Source: Plasmodiophora brassicae
Lineage: Eukaryota > Endomyxa: Phytomyxea > Phytomyxea > Plasmodiophorida
Reading direction: 5' to 3'
Length of the DNA stretch: 64,000 nt
Assembly: GCA_036867785.1 (NCBI GenBank)
Contig: CP145427.1
Location: 62,001-126,000 of the forward strand
The position numbers and the translations under genes were made by a program. This document shows, piece by piece, positions 51,816-62,230 of the stretch (position 1 is its first letter; each line of letters begins with the position of its first letter). Below the pieces are notes generated by a model. That model saw only the letters and a program-made list of their open reading frames with translations. It had not been told where the DNA came from and ran no database searches.

Positions 51816-54351
51816 TCATCCATATTCGGTGTCAGATGAGGTGGTCAGCGTCCTGGCTCCATTGTTGAACTTGTCGACGGCTTCGGAGCGGCGAAACCGG
51901 CGGCTGGGTGAGAGGTGATGATCAGCGTCGCTTAAAGAAGGAAGGTGGTTGGGCCACGTCGGCGGCATGTTGACCATGCCTTGGGAGGTTGGTGCCACGA
52001 CTGGGTACCGACCGCCTGCGAACATTGCGGGATCGTAGACGTTGCTGATTGCGACCGGCCTTGTCGGAATTCCTACGGGGAAGGAGGGGGCAGGACGCCG
52101 TTGATCCGAATCTTGTTTCCGGATCGATGCGAAGCGTCCAGCATGGAAGGTGGCACAGAAACACAATCCGAGTATGATGACAATCGCGGTAACGGCACCT
52201 GCAACCACGATCACAGACATTGAGACGTTTGGCGAATTCGACGAAACTTGCGAGCTGGGTGGTGGTCTTGGCGCGTGTGTGCTTCTCATGGCCGCTGCTG
52301 CAGATAGCCTGCTATAACTGGTCGCCGATTTGCTGCCTCGTAACGACGTGGGAAGTGGACGGGTGGTACTCAATAGCGAAGGACTGCTGCTGGCCACAGA
52401 CCCAGACGACGTCGAAGCAGGACCTCTGGGGCGTCGAATAATAGTGCTGGTCTTCACACGCGAACATGTCGCCACAACGCTGAGATGCTTCTGCTGTCCA
52501 GGGAACGGGTCGCCGAACAGCGCAGTCGTGACGGTCAAGTTACAGAAGGACCTGGGAAGGCACCTGTCGTTGACGATAGCACTGCTGTTCGCCGCATGAT
52601 ATGCCCCCAGGGAGAACGTCGGGAACACTCCCAAAGGCATGCCGTACGACGCGAACGAGATTGCAGAGATAGCGGCGTACCCAGGTGGACATTGCAATGT
52701 TAGTGAGTACCCGTCGAAGGCGGTGCCTCCGATGACTCCTGGCCCAGGGGAGGTCACGTTTGGTGCCGTCCCCAGCATAAGCTGCTGAAGATCCTGGTAC
52801 TGCAAGACTCTTGGCCAAAACCGCAGATCGCTTACGAGGCCCATAAAGAGCGGAGTCGGATCCGACGGTCGCGTCGACAGCCAGACTTGCTGGGTTGTGT
52901 GGTTAATTGCAACCGCGTTCGGCATCGGCGTGGATTGCTGGAAGAGGGTGCCGTTGGAGAGGCTGAAGGTCAAGGATAGCTGCCATCCCGAAGCCACGGA
53001 TACGGCGACGAACACCCAGGACGCTAATGGCACAGCTTGAGCTGAGGTCATCGAGCAGAAGGGTCCTTCCTTTCGTGGCTGCGTACACGTAAAGTGATTG
53101 CGGCGCCTGAAACTGTAGGCCTGGGGCGCGAACCCATTCCGGTCCATCCACGGCTGGCTGTACGACCATGATGTATGCTTTCGACGAAGGCGACATGAGA
53201 CGGCTGTTCGGATCGATGAACAGCCACATGGTGTAGGTGAAGTCGACTGTGGCTTGAGCAATTGACGACAACGAGGGACTTGGTGACAGAACCTGCCCTT
53301 TGATCGGGTACCCGACACCTGCCATGTAGGAATACCCGCTGGCCGGACCAAGATCAGATGCGTTCGTGCACAAGGCTGACACGCTCAGGCGTTTCACGTT
53401 GTCTGGAAACGGGTCGCCGAACAGGGACGAGTCTGCGACGACCTGGCAAGATGACAACCCGAAGCAGGCGCCTTGTACAATGGCGGTACTGTTTGGGGAA
53501 TGATGATCCCCGATTGTAAAATCAGGGAACCATCCCTCTGGTGTGCCATACGACGCGAACAAGATCGACGTGATGGCTGTCCCATTTGGACACTGTAAGC
53601 TGACGGCGTAGCCATCAAACGCCAGATCACCGATGACCCCAGGTGGAGACGACCCTTTCGTCGGGATCGTGGATGCACGTAGCTGGTTGAGCGCGGATGA
53701 CGATAAGACTTGTGGCCAGAATCGTAGATCTCGAAAGGCCCCGAGAAACGTGATGCCCGTCGGTGACGTACCCCAGACCTGCTGTGAAGTGGGTTCGGTA
53801 TAGATGTTGCTCGGTAGCGCAACACTTTTCTGCGATAGGTTCCCAGATGGAAGGGTGAACGAGAGCGTCAAATTGCGCTTCGGACCACTGGATACCGACG
53901 CCGCTAGGAACACCCACGTCCCTATTGTCAGACTCTGCACGGAGGTGAGCGTCGGCCACTGCAGCGCGGACGTCTTCGATGTTTGACAGTAAGCCTTGAC
54001 CCGTAGGTCTTTCTGAAGCTGGATTGCGGGCGCTCGTACGAGAACCTGCGAATCCACCGGGTCGCTGACCACCAGCATAAAGGCGGCGTTCGAATACGTC
54101 ACCGAGTCGCGGTTGACGATCGCCCACCAGGTGTACGTGAAGTCCAACGTGGACTGTGCGAAAGACGATAAAGCTGGAACCGGCTGCAAGGCACGGCCAG
54201 CACGCGGGAACGTCGTATTACCGGCATAGACGTACCCACGCAGAGGTTCGTCGCCGACCACCCCGCGTGCATTGAAACAGATCACCGCCGCCACGACCAG
54301 GGCAAGCACAGCCTCCGACAAGCGATAGCAGGGGAACCCGAGAGCCGCCAT
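51816..54351 (-). CDS. surface protein with two LamG-like/SUEL-lectin units, one frame break
   Basis: An ATG at 54351 opens a signal peptide (LSEAVLALVVAAVICF). Two similar units follow. Each has a concanavalin-like LamG domain (LTIGTWVFLAASVSSG; VPLASWVFVAVSVASG; DLRFWPQVL / DLRFWPRVL) and then a SUEL/rhamnose-type lectin domain (ITSILFASYGTPEG, FGDPFPDNVKRLSV; AISFASYGMPLG, FGDPFPGQQKHLSV). A Ser-rich stalk, one membrane helix (SVIVVAGAVTAIVIILGLCF) and a tail of about 100 residues complete about 840 residues. Between the units, near 53045, the frame changes by one base, and I find no GT-AG or GC-AG intron that would restore it. It is a probable carbohydrate-binding cell-surface protein. 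Confidence 0.78.
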
Positions 54352-54638
54352 CTGGTCTCCCGTCTAGTACAGATGACGACGATCGAGGTACCACTGTGGA
54401 GATGCTCCGTTTGGTGCGACGGGTACGCCGGGCTCTGGCAGGCCGTATACGTTGTATGTAGGTAGGCTTGTGCGACATGTGCGCCAGTTGCAATTGTCCG
54501 TGGGACGGTTGCAGCTCAGACAGCGATGCGCGCAAATGCCACCGCCGCCGGCAAGGCCGCCGGCTGGAGACATGTCCAAGGTGGCCCACCCGCCCGCTTC
54601 TGTATAATTCGATTTGCCTAACGCGTCGCTCTCCGCAG

Positions 54639-55532
54639 GCGGTCTCGGTGGGGTCGCTGCTCGGTACGGAGCGGAGAATAGCATCCAGCGTGTCAATGTC
54701 AGTACAGATGATGCCGTTTCTCGACCGCCGGTGTCTAACGCGTTTCCGCAGGAGGAGCGCGCCAGGCAGTACGCGATGCTGACCGAAGAGGAAAAATCGA
54801 TGCCGATAGACGCGCCGTTGACCGACGACCTCGACCTGTCGAACACGGATATGGCCAGTATGGACCAGCCGATTCCCGGCAGCAACATCGGCTTTCGAAT
54901 GCTACAGAAGCTGGGCTGGAAGGCGGGGTCCGGTCTTGGTCGCCGGCAGCAGGGCATCATCGACCCGATCCGATTCGATGTCAAAGAGGAGGTCCTGGGC
55001 GTCGGTGCCGAATCCCACTACCGGGAGATGTCGAAGATGACGACCTCGGAGCGGAAACGGCTTGAATCCGAATCTCAACTCAACGAGACGCCCGAGCAGG
55101 CGGCCGTTCGGGAGGCGAAAGCCGAGCAACGTCGCCGGCAGGACCAGAACGTCCAGGACGAGTTGAGCAACCTGCGCTGCACGCTGTGCAACAAGCAGTA
55201 CACGAAGGCGATCGAGTACCAGGCGCACCTGGACAGCTATGATCACAACCATCGCAAGGTACGGTGCATCGTGACGACGCTTCTGTGGCCATTGCCGCTG
55301 TCAGGGGCGCTCTCTGTAGAGGTTTGCAGACATGCGCCGGGACCATCGTGTCGAGTCGGGGGCGACGTCTGCGGCGGCGGCTGAGGATCGTATGCTCGCC
55401 AAACGGATAGCAGCCGCTGCGAAAGCAGAACCAAGTGCGCCTGCACCCGCTCCCAAGGCGCTGGAGCAGAACGACGAACGCCCCGTGCTGAAGTTCTCGT
55501 TCAAGGCCAAACCGAAAGCGAAACGGAGGTAG
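54639..55532 (+). CDS. GPATCH8-like G-patch and C2H2 zinc-finger protein (5' end unresolved)
   Basis: Exons 54639-54691, 54752-55258 and 55320-55532 are supported; an earlier start exon was not found. The G-patch is NIGFRMLQKLGWKAGSGLGR followed by RQQGIIDPI. A helical linker leads to a C2H2 finger (RCTLCNKQYTKAIEYQAHLD, ending SYDHNH). The join HNHRK-RFADMRRDHRVESG across the last intron matches the GPATCH8/ZNF layout. A Lys-rich C-terminus (SFKAKPKAKRR) suggests a nuclear protein. G-patch proteins bind RNA or activate DEAH helicases in splicing. The upstream part (GGLGGVAARYGAE) is joined by frame only. Confidence 0.8.
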
Positions 55533-55721
55533 AATACAATGCATCGCCCCTAAACAATATTGTCTGCATGTGTTACAGGACCCGGTCCACATCTGTTAGG
55601 CAACCCCCTACCGATGGGCATCTCCTGTGCTCGTCCCGCCAATATGACCGCGCAGGCCACCTCGCGCTCCCGTTCCCGCCAGCTTCCCGTCCAAATAGAC
55701 TATAACGTGGCATTGAATTCG

Positions 55722-56317
55722 ATGGGTACAGGTAAGAAGAACCTGACAGGCGAGCAGCGGCGCGGAGTACAGAGGCTGCTATAGAGTGCTCTGTCTGGAG
55801 GAACGGACCGCCCAACTAGGCCACGAGGCAGCTACAAGGGTTGTGTGGGCGAGGTCAACGCGCTGGAGGAGTTCAGCGTCAGCAGAAAGACAGCTGGATG
55901 TGTCTGGAAGCAAGGTAGGATAAGGTGGGATCCATGACGTGTTTCGGCGGATGTATCTTCGCAGATCAAGAGCGATCCCGCTTCATCCTGCCTGAGTCGA
56001 TAGAAGTTCTGCAGGCAAAGGTCAAGGAAACCCCTTTACGGCATCGGTCTAACTATAAAACGTTGTCAGCCGCGACCGAGATCTCAGCTGCCACCTTGCA
56101 TCGGATTCGCCGCGAAGACTTGCATCTCCACACTACCAGCGTTGTAAAGCCCCTGTTAACGGACGAGAACAAAGTAGCGCATGTGCAGACACCCCTTGAG
56201 GTGCATTGCGAAGGTAGGATTGCAGAGCAATACCACGCCAGTTGGAAGGGTCGGCGGGTTCAGTGTTGCCCCTGTGGACAGGGTATAGAAATGGGGTGGC
56301 TTCCTGCATCAGCCTGA
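55722..56317 (+). mobile_element. degraded mariner-type transposase remnant
   Basis: It starts at an ATG at 55722 and reads KKNLTGEQRRGVQRLL, then a stop (TAG), continuing in the same frame as RGSYKGC...FSVSRKTAGCVWKQ. After a gap and frame change it reads TLSAATEISAATLHRIRRED, HTTSVVKPLLTDENKVAHVQ. This matches the two N-terminal helix-turn-helix parts of protist mariner-like transposases (consensus-like LT.EQR, FxVSRxTxxxIW, KPxLTxxN). The DDE catalytic domain is missing and no terminal inverted repeats are evident. It is a dead fragment. Confidence 0.72.
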
Positions 56318-56799
56318 CCCTGGTTATGTCACCGCATGACATCACTGGCTAGCCCTCACTGCCATGTCAGCTGACACTGACATGCGGCGTGATACCACCC
56401 AAATTGCCTGGTATTCAGCTAGTCTCGACACCGGAATTTTCATTACTTTGAACAACGGAGGGGACAGATAAAGAACGACTGGGCGGCGTTGGGGGCGGTT
56501 AGCGCCGGTCGCGCAGGGAGGGGCGAAGCTTCGCAATATCTTCTCTCAGGCGAGCAACTTCAGCAAGAATTTCTTGAACAATGCGGCGTAGATCTGCGTT
56601 CTCCCGACGTAAGCCAGTGCAACGTGATGTCGCAGGTCTGCTTTCAGTGGGGCGCATCCGCAAGGGGATAAGCAGCATGCCGAGCACGCATGCACCCGAA
56701 CCATTCAATGTGTACGACAGAATCGATCGGTCAATATAAAAAATGACAACGTATACGAGTCGTCGACAGGATCGAACCCCAAAGAGGGATCGTCGACCG

Positions 56800-56960
56800 A
56801 CGCCACGTAAATCGAGCGGGGCAGCACTTTCAGCGCTCTGGAAAGCGTCTTCGGCCGTTGCGGATCGAAATCCGTCCAAACGCGACGTCGACATTAATGG
56901 CTATCAGAGGCTTCTGTCCGTATCCTCACGTTACAGGTCCCGGGCGACCGACCCGACAAC
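56800..56960 (+). pseudogene. fragment duplicated from the large ankyrin gene
   Basis: The reading ALSALWKASSAVADRNPSKR, DVDINGYQRLLSV matches AALWKASSAVSIRNSSERD, LGINRYQRLLSI of the 978-residue ankyrin protein (about 45060-45220). The DNA also matches closely (e.g. CTCTGGAAAGCGTCTTCGG against CTTTGGAAAGCGTCTTCGG). Homology fades on both sides and no complete gene surrounds it. Confidence 0.8.
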
Positions 56961-57662
56961 GACCCGTTCAGACGTACATCTGCTGACCCTTCCGCCTGCA
57001 CAATGGGGCGGGATTTGACGCCCACTCTTCAGGCGCACTGTCGACCGGCCGACTGACACGAGAACAACGGGTTCGGGATGGACGAGACAGGGTGGTGTGG
57101 CGGCCTACCGTACAAGAACGCTCAGATGTGAGAAACTCGCGTACTGTTGCACTCTTACGGTTCCCGATACCGTGATGGGAGGCTCTATCTGAAAAGGATG
57201 CAACCTAATACATTTCATTGCATTCCATTCCTGGACACGCCGATCACAATGTCAGGTCTCGTGCTCGACTGGGACGCAGGCGCAAATCGCCAAGTCAAGG
57301 CTGGCACGCCGGCATAGAATGCTGAAGACGTGCTTCCGCCCAAGACGAGGAATGGTCAGCATTCGATGCCGGCGCATGTCGCGTGTAGTAACCCGTAGAC
57401 TATCGTACGTCGTTAACGGAAGGGCTCCGCCGATCTCTTCGACAACCGTGGTTATGCAGCGCCCTGGGGCTTGCCGGTTTGCTCGGACCCGCTGTCGACG
57501 CAACGGAGGTACACCGTACAGAGCGCTTAGCATTGTCCAGGAGGAGCCCGCAACCCAAGCTGCATGGATGGGAGATAAGGAACCGGTCCACGTTTATTAG
57601 ACGCGTGATGCCGGCGTACCCGTTACGTGCTGCTCTGCTTATACATCTTCGTGTTCAGAATC

Positions 57663-58194
57663 TTAACACCGCCTACAGGGACGCGCAATCAGAGCATGCG
57701 GTGGCGTACGACGTGTCGAATTCTTACACATGGAACAGATGCCTTTGACATAGGCGCATTGCTGACAGTAGTAATGCCCATACTGGTGCACCTGACATCG
57801 GCAGATGCGACACACGCGACGCTCGGAACCCACTGATTTCCTGAACGCATCGTTAGTTCTCGAAACGCAAGCCTGACAGGGCCCTCTCTTACACTTCGCG
57901 TTTCTTCAATAGCATGTCTGCAACAATCATCAATGATAATGTCGTCGTAGACATGACGACATCGCGTACTCACTCTGACTAACGAGCTGGCCGGTCTTCG
58001 CAGACCCGGACGACTTCGCTGCCGCCGTCGTCGACGCTTTCGCAATGGTCTTACGGACGTTTCTTGCGCCATCTGCGTCACGCGTTCGTCAGCACACACG
58101 CTGTCGACCGCAAGCGTTTGCACAGGCAGCTACCTTTCCACTGATCTGGCACGCAGACCGTCGACAGCTTCGCCTCGCATTTCGTGCACACCAT
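57663..58194 (-). CDS. CRIPT: CRIPT, cysteine-rich PDZ-binding protein / spliceosome-associated
   Basis: Exons: 58194-58134, 58072-57974, 57917-57893, 57840-57663, giving 120 residues. The third exon is 25 nt. The zinc-binding pattern of CRIPT is complete: MVCTKCEAKLSTV at the N-terminus, WKDGARNVRKT across the first intron, then RRVCRICRCQVHQYGHYYCQ, QCAYVKGICSMCKN. CRIPT is a small conserved protein first found bound to PSD-95; in yeast and human cells it is linked to the minor and major spliceosome. The C-terminus here is about 20 residues longer and basic, with two extra Cys. It is divergent from the polymerase gene, with about 295 bp between starts. Confidence 0.93.
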
Positions 58195-58489
58195 TCGCTC
58201 TGGGCGCGGACTCCGCGACCATTCCTGGCATCGTACGTGCCGTGCCGCTGTTCACGACAATCGACAGCCTGACGAACCAGACAGTCCTGCAACAGCGTGT
58301 CAGATACATGGCGTTCTTCGCAACGGTCATGAAGCGCGAGGTTCTGCTGCCAGGCCGGCTGCAGTTGGGTCCACCGGCACGCCTCAGTGCAAAAACCGAC
58401 ATTGGCGGTAGAGCTGCACACGTGGGGTGGCTGACTGCAGCGTGGTCGGTGGACCAGTGTCATTTGGCAATTGGGTGGGTTTGGGCGGG

Positions 58490-61400
58490 ATGGGTCTGGG
58501 CGTGTTGCGGGACGACCAGTTGCCGGATCTGGAGGCCGTTCTGGACGCCGTCCTGGACGGGCGGCAGACGCCGCGTGCCGATGCCGCTCTACATCGGATC
58601 CGGCATGCGATTCTTCGGGCGGTCCGTGATCCGGGCGCTGCCATTGATTTGAAGGGCGCGCTTGGATCACAAACCTGTGCTGCTGATGATGACCGTCGAA
58701 TGCATCAGCCTCGTGCTCGTCGTCCAAATCCCCTCAATGAACCGCGGTCAAGCTCACCGTCATCATCGACAACGGAAGATCAGCCTGATGACGTTGCCCT
58801 GAGCCAACCGTTCGCATCCGCTACTCGCTCCGCTCCCGCCACACGGTTGCCACTACAAGCTCAGAACGCAATAATCAGACCGTCCCGACCAAAGGACCAG
58901 CGGTTTGCAAAACCCACCAGAAGCCAATCGCAGATCGTCAACCAATTTGTCGCAAGTGCCATCGCCCGATACTCGTCAGGAGACGCCCCCCGACAGGATG
59001 CGCTTCCTCAGGGACCGACGTCACCTGTGGAGAGCAGCTCCCTTCGGGAAGCGTTAACCGCTGACGGAATCTTTACTGAGATCACTGCTGTCGAAGTGAA
59101 AGCCATCACAGACGCAAACGACCCTGTTGCCGTTACTGTCGTTACATCAGACGGATCAAATGCTGCAGAATATTTGGCGGAAGGCGATCAAGGCACCGGA
59201 GCGGCGATTGTGATTGTTATCATATCAGCCAGAGCCACGCCGTTCGTTCACTTTCTTCATCAGAAGCACAACGTCGCCATGGGGGACGTAGGTTGTCCAC
59301 GTGAACCATGTCTAAAAAGGACTGATTCAGGAATTGATTAGGGAATTGCTCGGGCTCTGGTTACAACGAACGCTAAGAAGGTTGTGTTCGACTGCAAAGC
59401 TCTGCTCTCTCTGCTTTATAGGGTTCGCGTTTCTAAAAAGGTGCTACATGATCGTTTTGATATTAAGTCGCAATAGGACTCTGCAATGAAACCTGTTCTC
59501 CTGTCTGCTGTGCCCATTGCAGGGACTTTCGATGTCAAGCTTGGCGCGTGGATGCTAAATCCTGATCTGCCTCCTGACGCGCTGACGTTCTCGGCCATCT
59601 GCGCACTGATGGGCTCATCCAGGTCCGGCAATGACCAGCGCTTACCGTTTTCATGGCGGGCGGTATCCAAGGTTTTGGCCAACGCTTGGCCATGGGCTAT
59701 CTGTGCTAACCTGTAGTATGTAGGCTACGTGTGCGGCTAGGATTCAGCGTTTCATCACAGATCTCATCCAAACCGCTGAGAGTATCTGCGGGCACCTGAA
59801 CGACGTGGATCGCCGTTTGATGCAATGCCTCGAAAACGAAGGCAGGCTGGCCTCTCTTCTGTCCCTGATCGAGGATGCTGGTGTCGAATTCGACGCAGTG
59901 CAATTGGCGGCACAGGTAAAGTGGACCGCCAGAGGAAAACTATTGGCTGGCGGTAACCATACTCTGTCATCTAGCGTGAGATCATCTGTAACCGTATTCG
60001 CGACCTTCAGTCTGCATGCTGGGGTATTGCTGGTCACGAATTCAATCTATCCAGTGCAGACCAAGTTTCCGGAGTCCTGTACGACGAATTGAAGCTCGTA
60101 CCTCCATGTGTTAAAGAATCTGGCCATCGATCGACAGCCGTTGGGGAGCGCCCCAATATAGTGGCAACGAATATCGCTAATCAACGGTCGATAGGAGTCG
60201 GCACTCACTGCACTGAAGCAAGGCAATCCTTTTGTGCAATACCTTCTCGAATACCGGTCACTTTCGAAACTCTTGCGAACATGTAGGTTCTTGCATCGTC
60301 TTTCATTGTCGCGTGTGCTTATGTCTCGCTTGCATGAGTAGACGTTGAACCGTACATTGCATCTGAAAAGAGGACGCCTGGCCATATCAAGGCGACGTGG
60401 AACCAGATGTCATGCGCAACTGGGAGGTTATCGTCCAGTGGTATGCAGCAACTCCTGTGATCCATGTCGAATCATTTGTAACGATGGGTCCAACCAGGTC
60501 CAAATTTACAGGTGGCGTCTGATGAGACCGTGCATTTGCGTCGCCTACTAAATGATCTTCAGTCTCTCCCTAAGCAGTCCACCGATGTTCCGATTTCGCA
60601 AGCAGGCGTACCGTGCGGTGTCGTGTCTGTCAATGTTCGGCGAGCGTTTTCCTGCACTTCAGACGGCTACGTGCTGATATCGGCAGACTACAACCAGATG
60701 GAGGTACTCGCGCGACTGAATTAGTGGCTTTCTCATAATCTCGCTCAGGTTCGCGTTCTAGCAGCTCTCGCCGACGACCCTGGCTTAATAGATGCAGTCT
60801 CAATGGCACACGATGTATATCAAGTGAGGATTCGTCTCTACGGCTTATTATAATTTCGTCATGAATGGGAAACGGAAGGTGTTTGCAGGCAAGATCTTCC
60901 TGAAGCAATGTGCATCCGTGTCCGAATCCGAACGGAATCAAGCCAAAACGCTGTGCCTGGGAATCATTTATGGAATGGTCATTAGAGGTATCTGGGAGTT
61001 TCGCGAACAGCAACCTAACCACCGGTGTGTCGTTCAGGGACCTGCTGCTCTAAGCAAACAGCTGTCTGCACTGAGAGAGGCACGTCTCGTAATGGTCTGA
61101 AGTAATAATTAGTCGTGACGGTGCAGTTCAGGTTCCGTGTTCGATTGCAGAGGCTAAAGCTCTCGACAAGCAATTCTTTGGTCAGGTCCGTCTGCAGGAG
61201 CTTTCTCCAGCGGTTCTCTTTTTGACGCGTGTCTAGTTTCCTAAGCTGAAGACGTTCATCAATTCCACGCATCAGTTTTGTCGAGATCATGGATTTGTGA
61301 AGGTGGCCCTTTTGCAACGTGCTCGATGACGCTAATGCACGTTTCAGACGATAACTGGCCGGTGCAGACATTTGCCCGACATTGTTTCTCCCGATTCCCA

Positions 61401-62087
61401 GCTACGCTTGCAGGCTGAGCGTCAGTCGGTGAATACGATCATCCAGGTTAGGCCAGTGGCACTGTCGTCCCGACACCGTCCCAATTGACCGATTATGGTC
61501 AGGGTTCGGCGAGTGACATCATGAAGGCTGCGATGCTGGCCCTAATGGCTAAGCTGCGAGATGCCGACCTTTCCCAGTCAGTGACTATTCGCATGCAGGT
61601 ATGCTGTCATCCGTCAGTATCTGTTGATGGTATTAGACGCGATTTACCTCAGGTTCACGACGAACTCGTCGTGTCATGTCGAAAGTCCCGAATCCAATAC
61701 GTCGCCAAATGTCTTCGGGATGCCATGCAGGACAACGACGTCATCCGCTCTTTGGGTTTGACGATCCCGGTGCGTCTCTAACAGCGGTGTCGCAGCTCAT
61801 TTTAATGCGGACGTTTTCAGGTATCCACTCGCGTCGGTCGCAATCTTGGCGACATGACCTGCCTGATTCAACGAGACCCAAATCCAACCACGTGCAACTC
61901 GCATTCAACTCGAGCACGTACGACCGTGTTCACCCCACGTACGCCATCCGAACATCGCACAGCGGACACGTCCTCTTCTGCGTCTTCGCTCTCCGCCGTC
62001 GACATCCCGTTCGTAATGTCCCAGGTCGCTCACAAACTGCAACAGTTCCGCTACGGTTCTGCACTATCACCCACGTCGTCGCTCTAA
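58490..62087 (+). CDS. A-family DNA polymerase of the nu/theta type
   Basis: Eighteen exons: 58490-59287, 59342-59453, 59523-59662, 59748-59915, 59975-60139, 60195-60282, 60342-60440, 60498-60511, 60563-60703, 60749-60823, 60879-60977, 61038-61088, 61132-61185, 61237-61302, 61348-61446, 61503-61598, 61653-61769, 61821-62087. They give 882 residues in phase; only the 59662/59748 boundary is uncertain. About 265 N-terminal residues are disordered. An inactive exonuclease-like domain follows (KKVVFDCKALLSLL, FDVKLGAWMLNPD). Polymerase motifs are intact: WNQMSCATGRLSSSG-PNLQ, motif A ISADYNQMEVRVLAAL, motif B ERNQAKTLCLGIIYG, motif C MQVHDELVVS. No helicase domain precedes it, so it resembles POLN. 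Such enzymes act in translesion synthesis or end joining. Confidence 0.92.
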
Positions 62088-62230
62088 ACTCGGCGGGAGT
62101 TTTCGCTCGCTTTGGACGACCTCGTCACCGACCACCTGTTGGGCAGGCATGCCGTTTTGGATTGGCACTTGTTCGTTTTTCTGGCCGGGCCGGGGCGCGC
62201 CGCGCGCGCGCTTTGCTCATTCGGTTCACG

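Larger units (their letters stand above)
55533..57662. other. gene-poor stretch with transposon and ankyrin remnants
   Basis: About 2.1 kb between the G-patch gene and CRIPT. It contains a dead mariner transposase (55722-56317) and a fragment of the large ankyrin gene (about 56800-56960). A minus-strand frame at 56499-56894 ends with a leucine-zipper-like helix (LRRENADLRRIVQEILAEVA) but has no clear start. Nothing else was seen from 57018 to 57662. Confidence 0.6.

Noticed and set aside
54364-54575. Minus-strand Cys-rich frame (CLSCNRPTDNCNWRTC) before the G-patch gene
   Set aside because: It overlaps the likely first exon of the G-patch gene on the other strand, and no partner exon was found. 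A Cys pattern alone is weak in GC-rich DNA.
56760-56800. tRNA-like T-loop (CAGGATCGAACCCC) on the minus strand
   Set aside because: The T-stem does not pair, and no anticodon arm or acceptor stem can be drawn.
56499-56894. Minus-strand leucine-zipper-like frame
   Set aside because: No ATG opens the helical part, and its upstream half is antisense to the ankyrin fragment. It may be decayed sequence.
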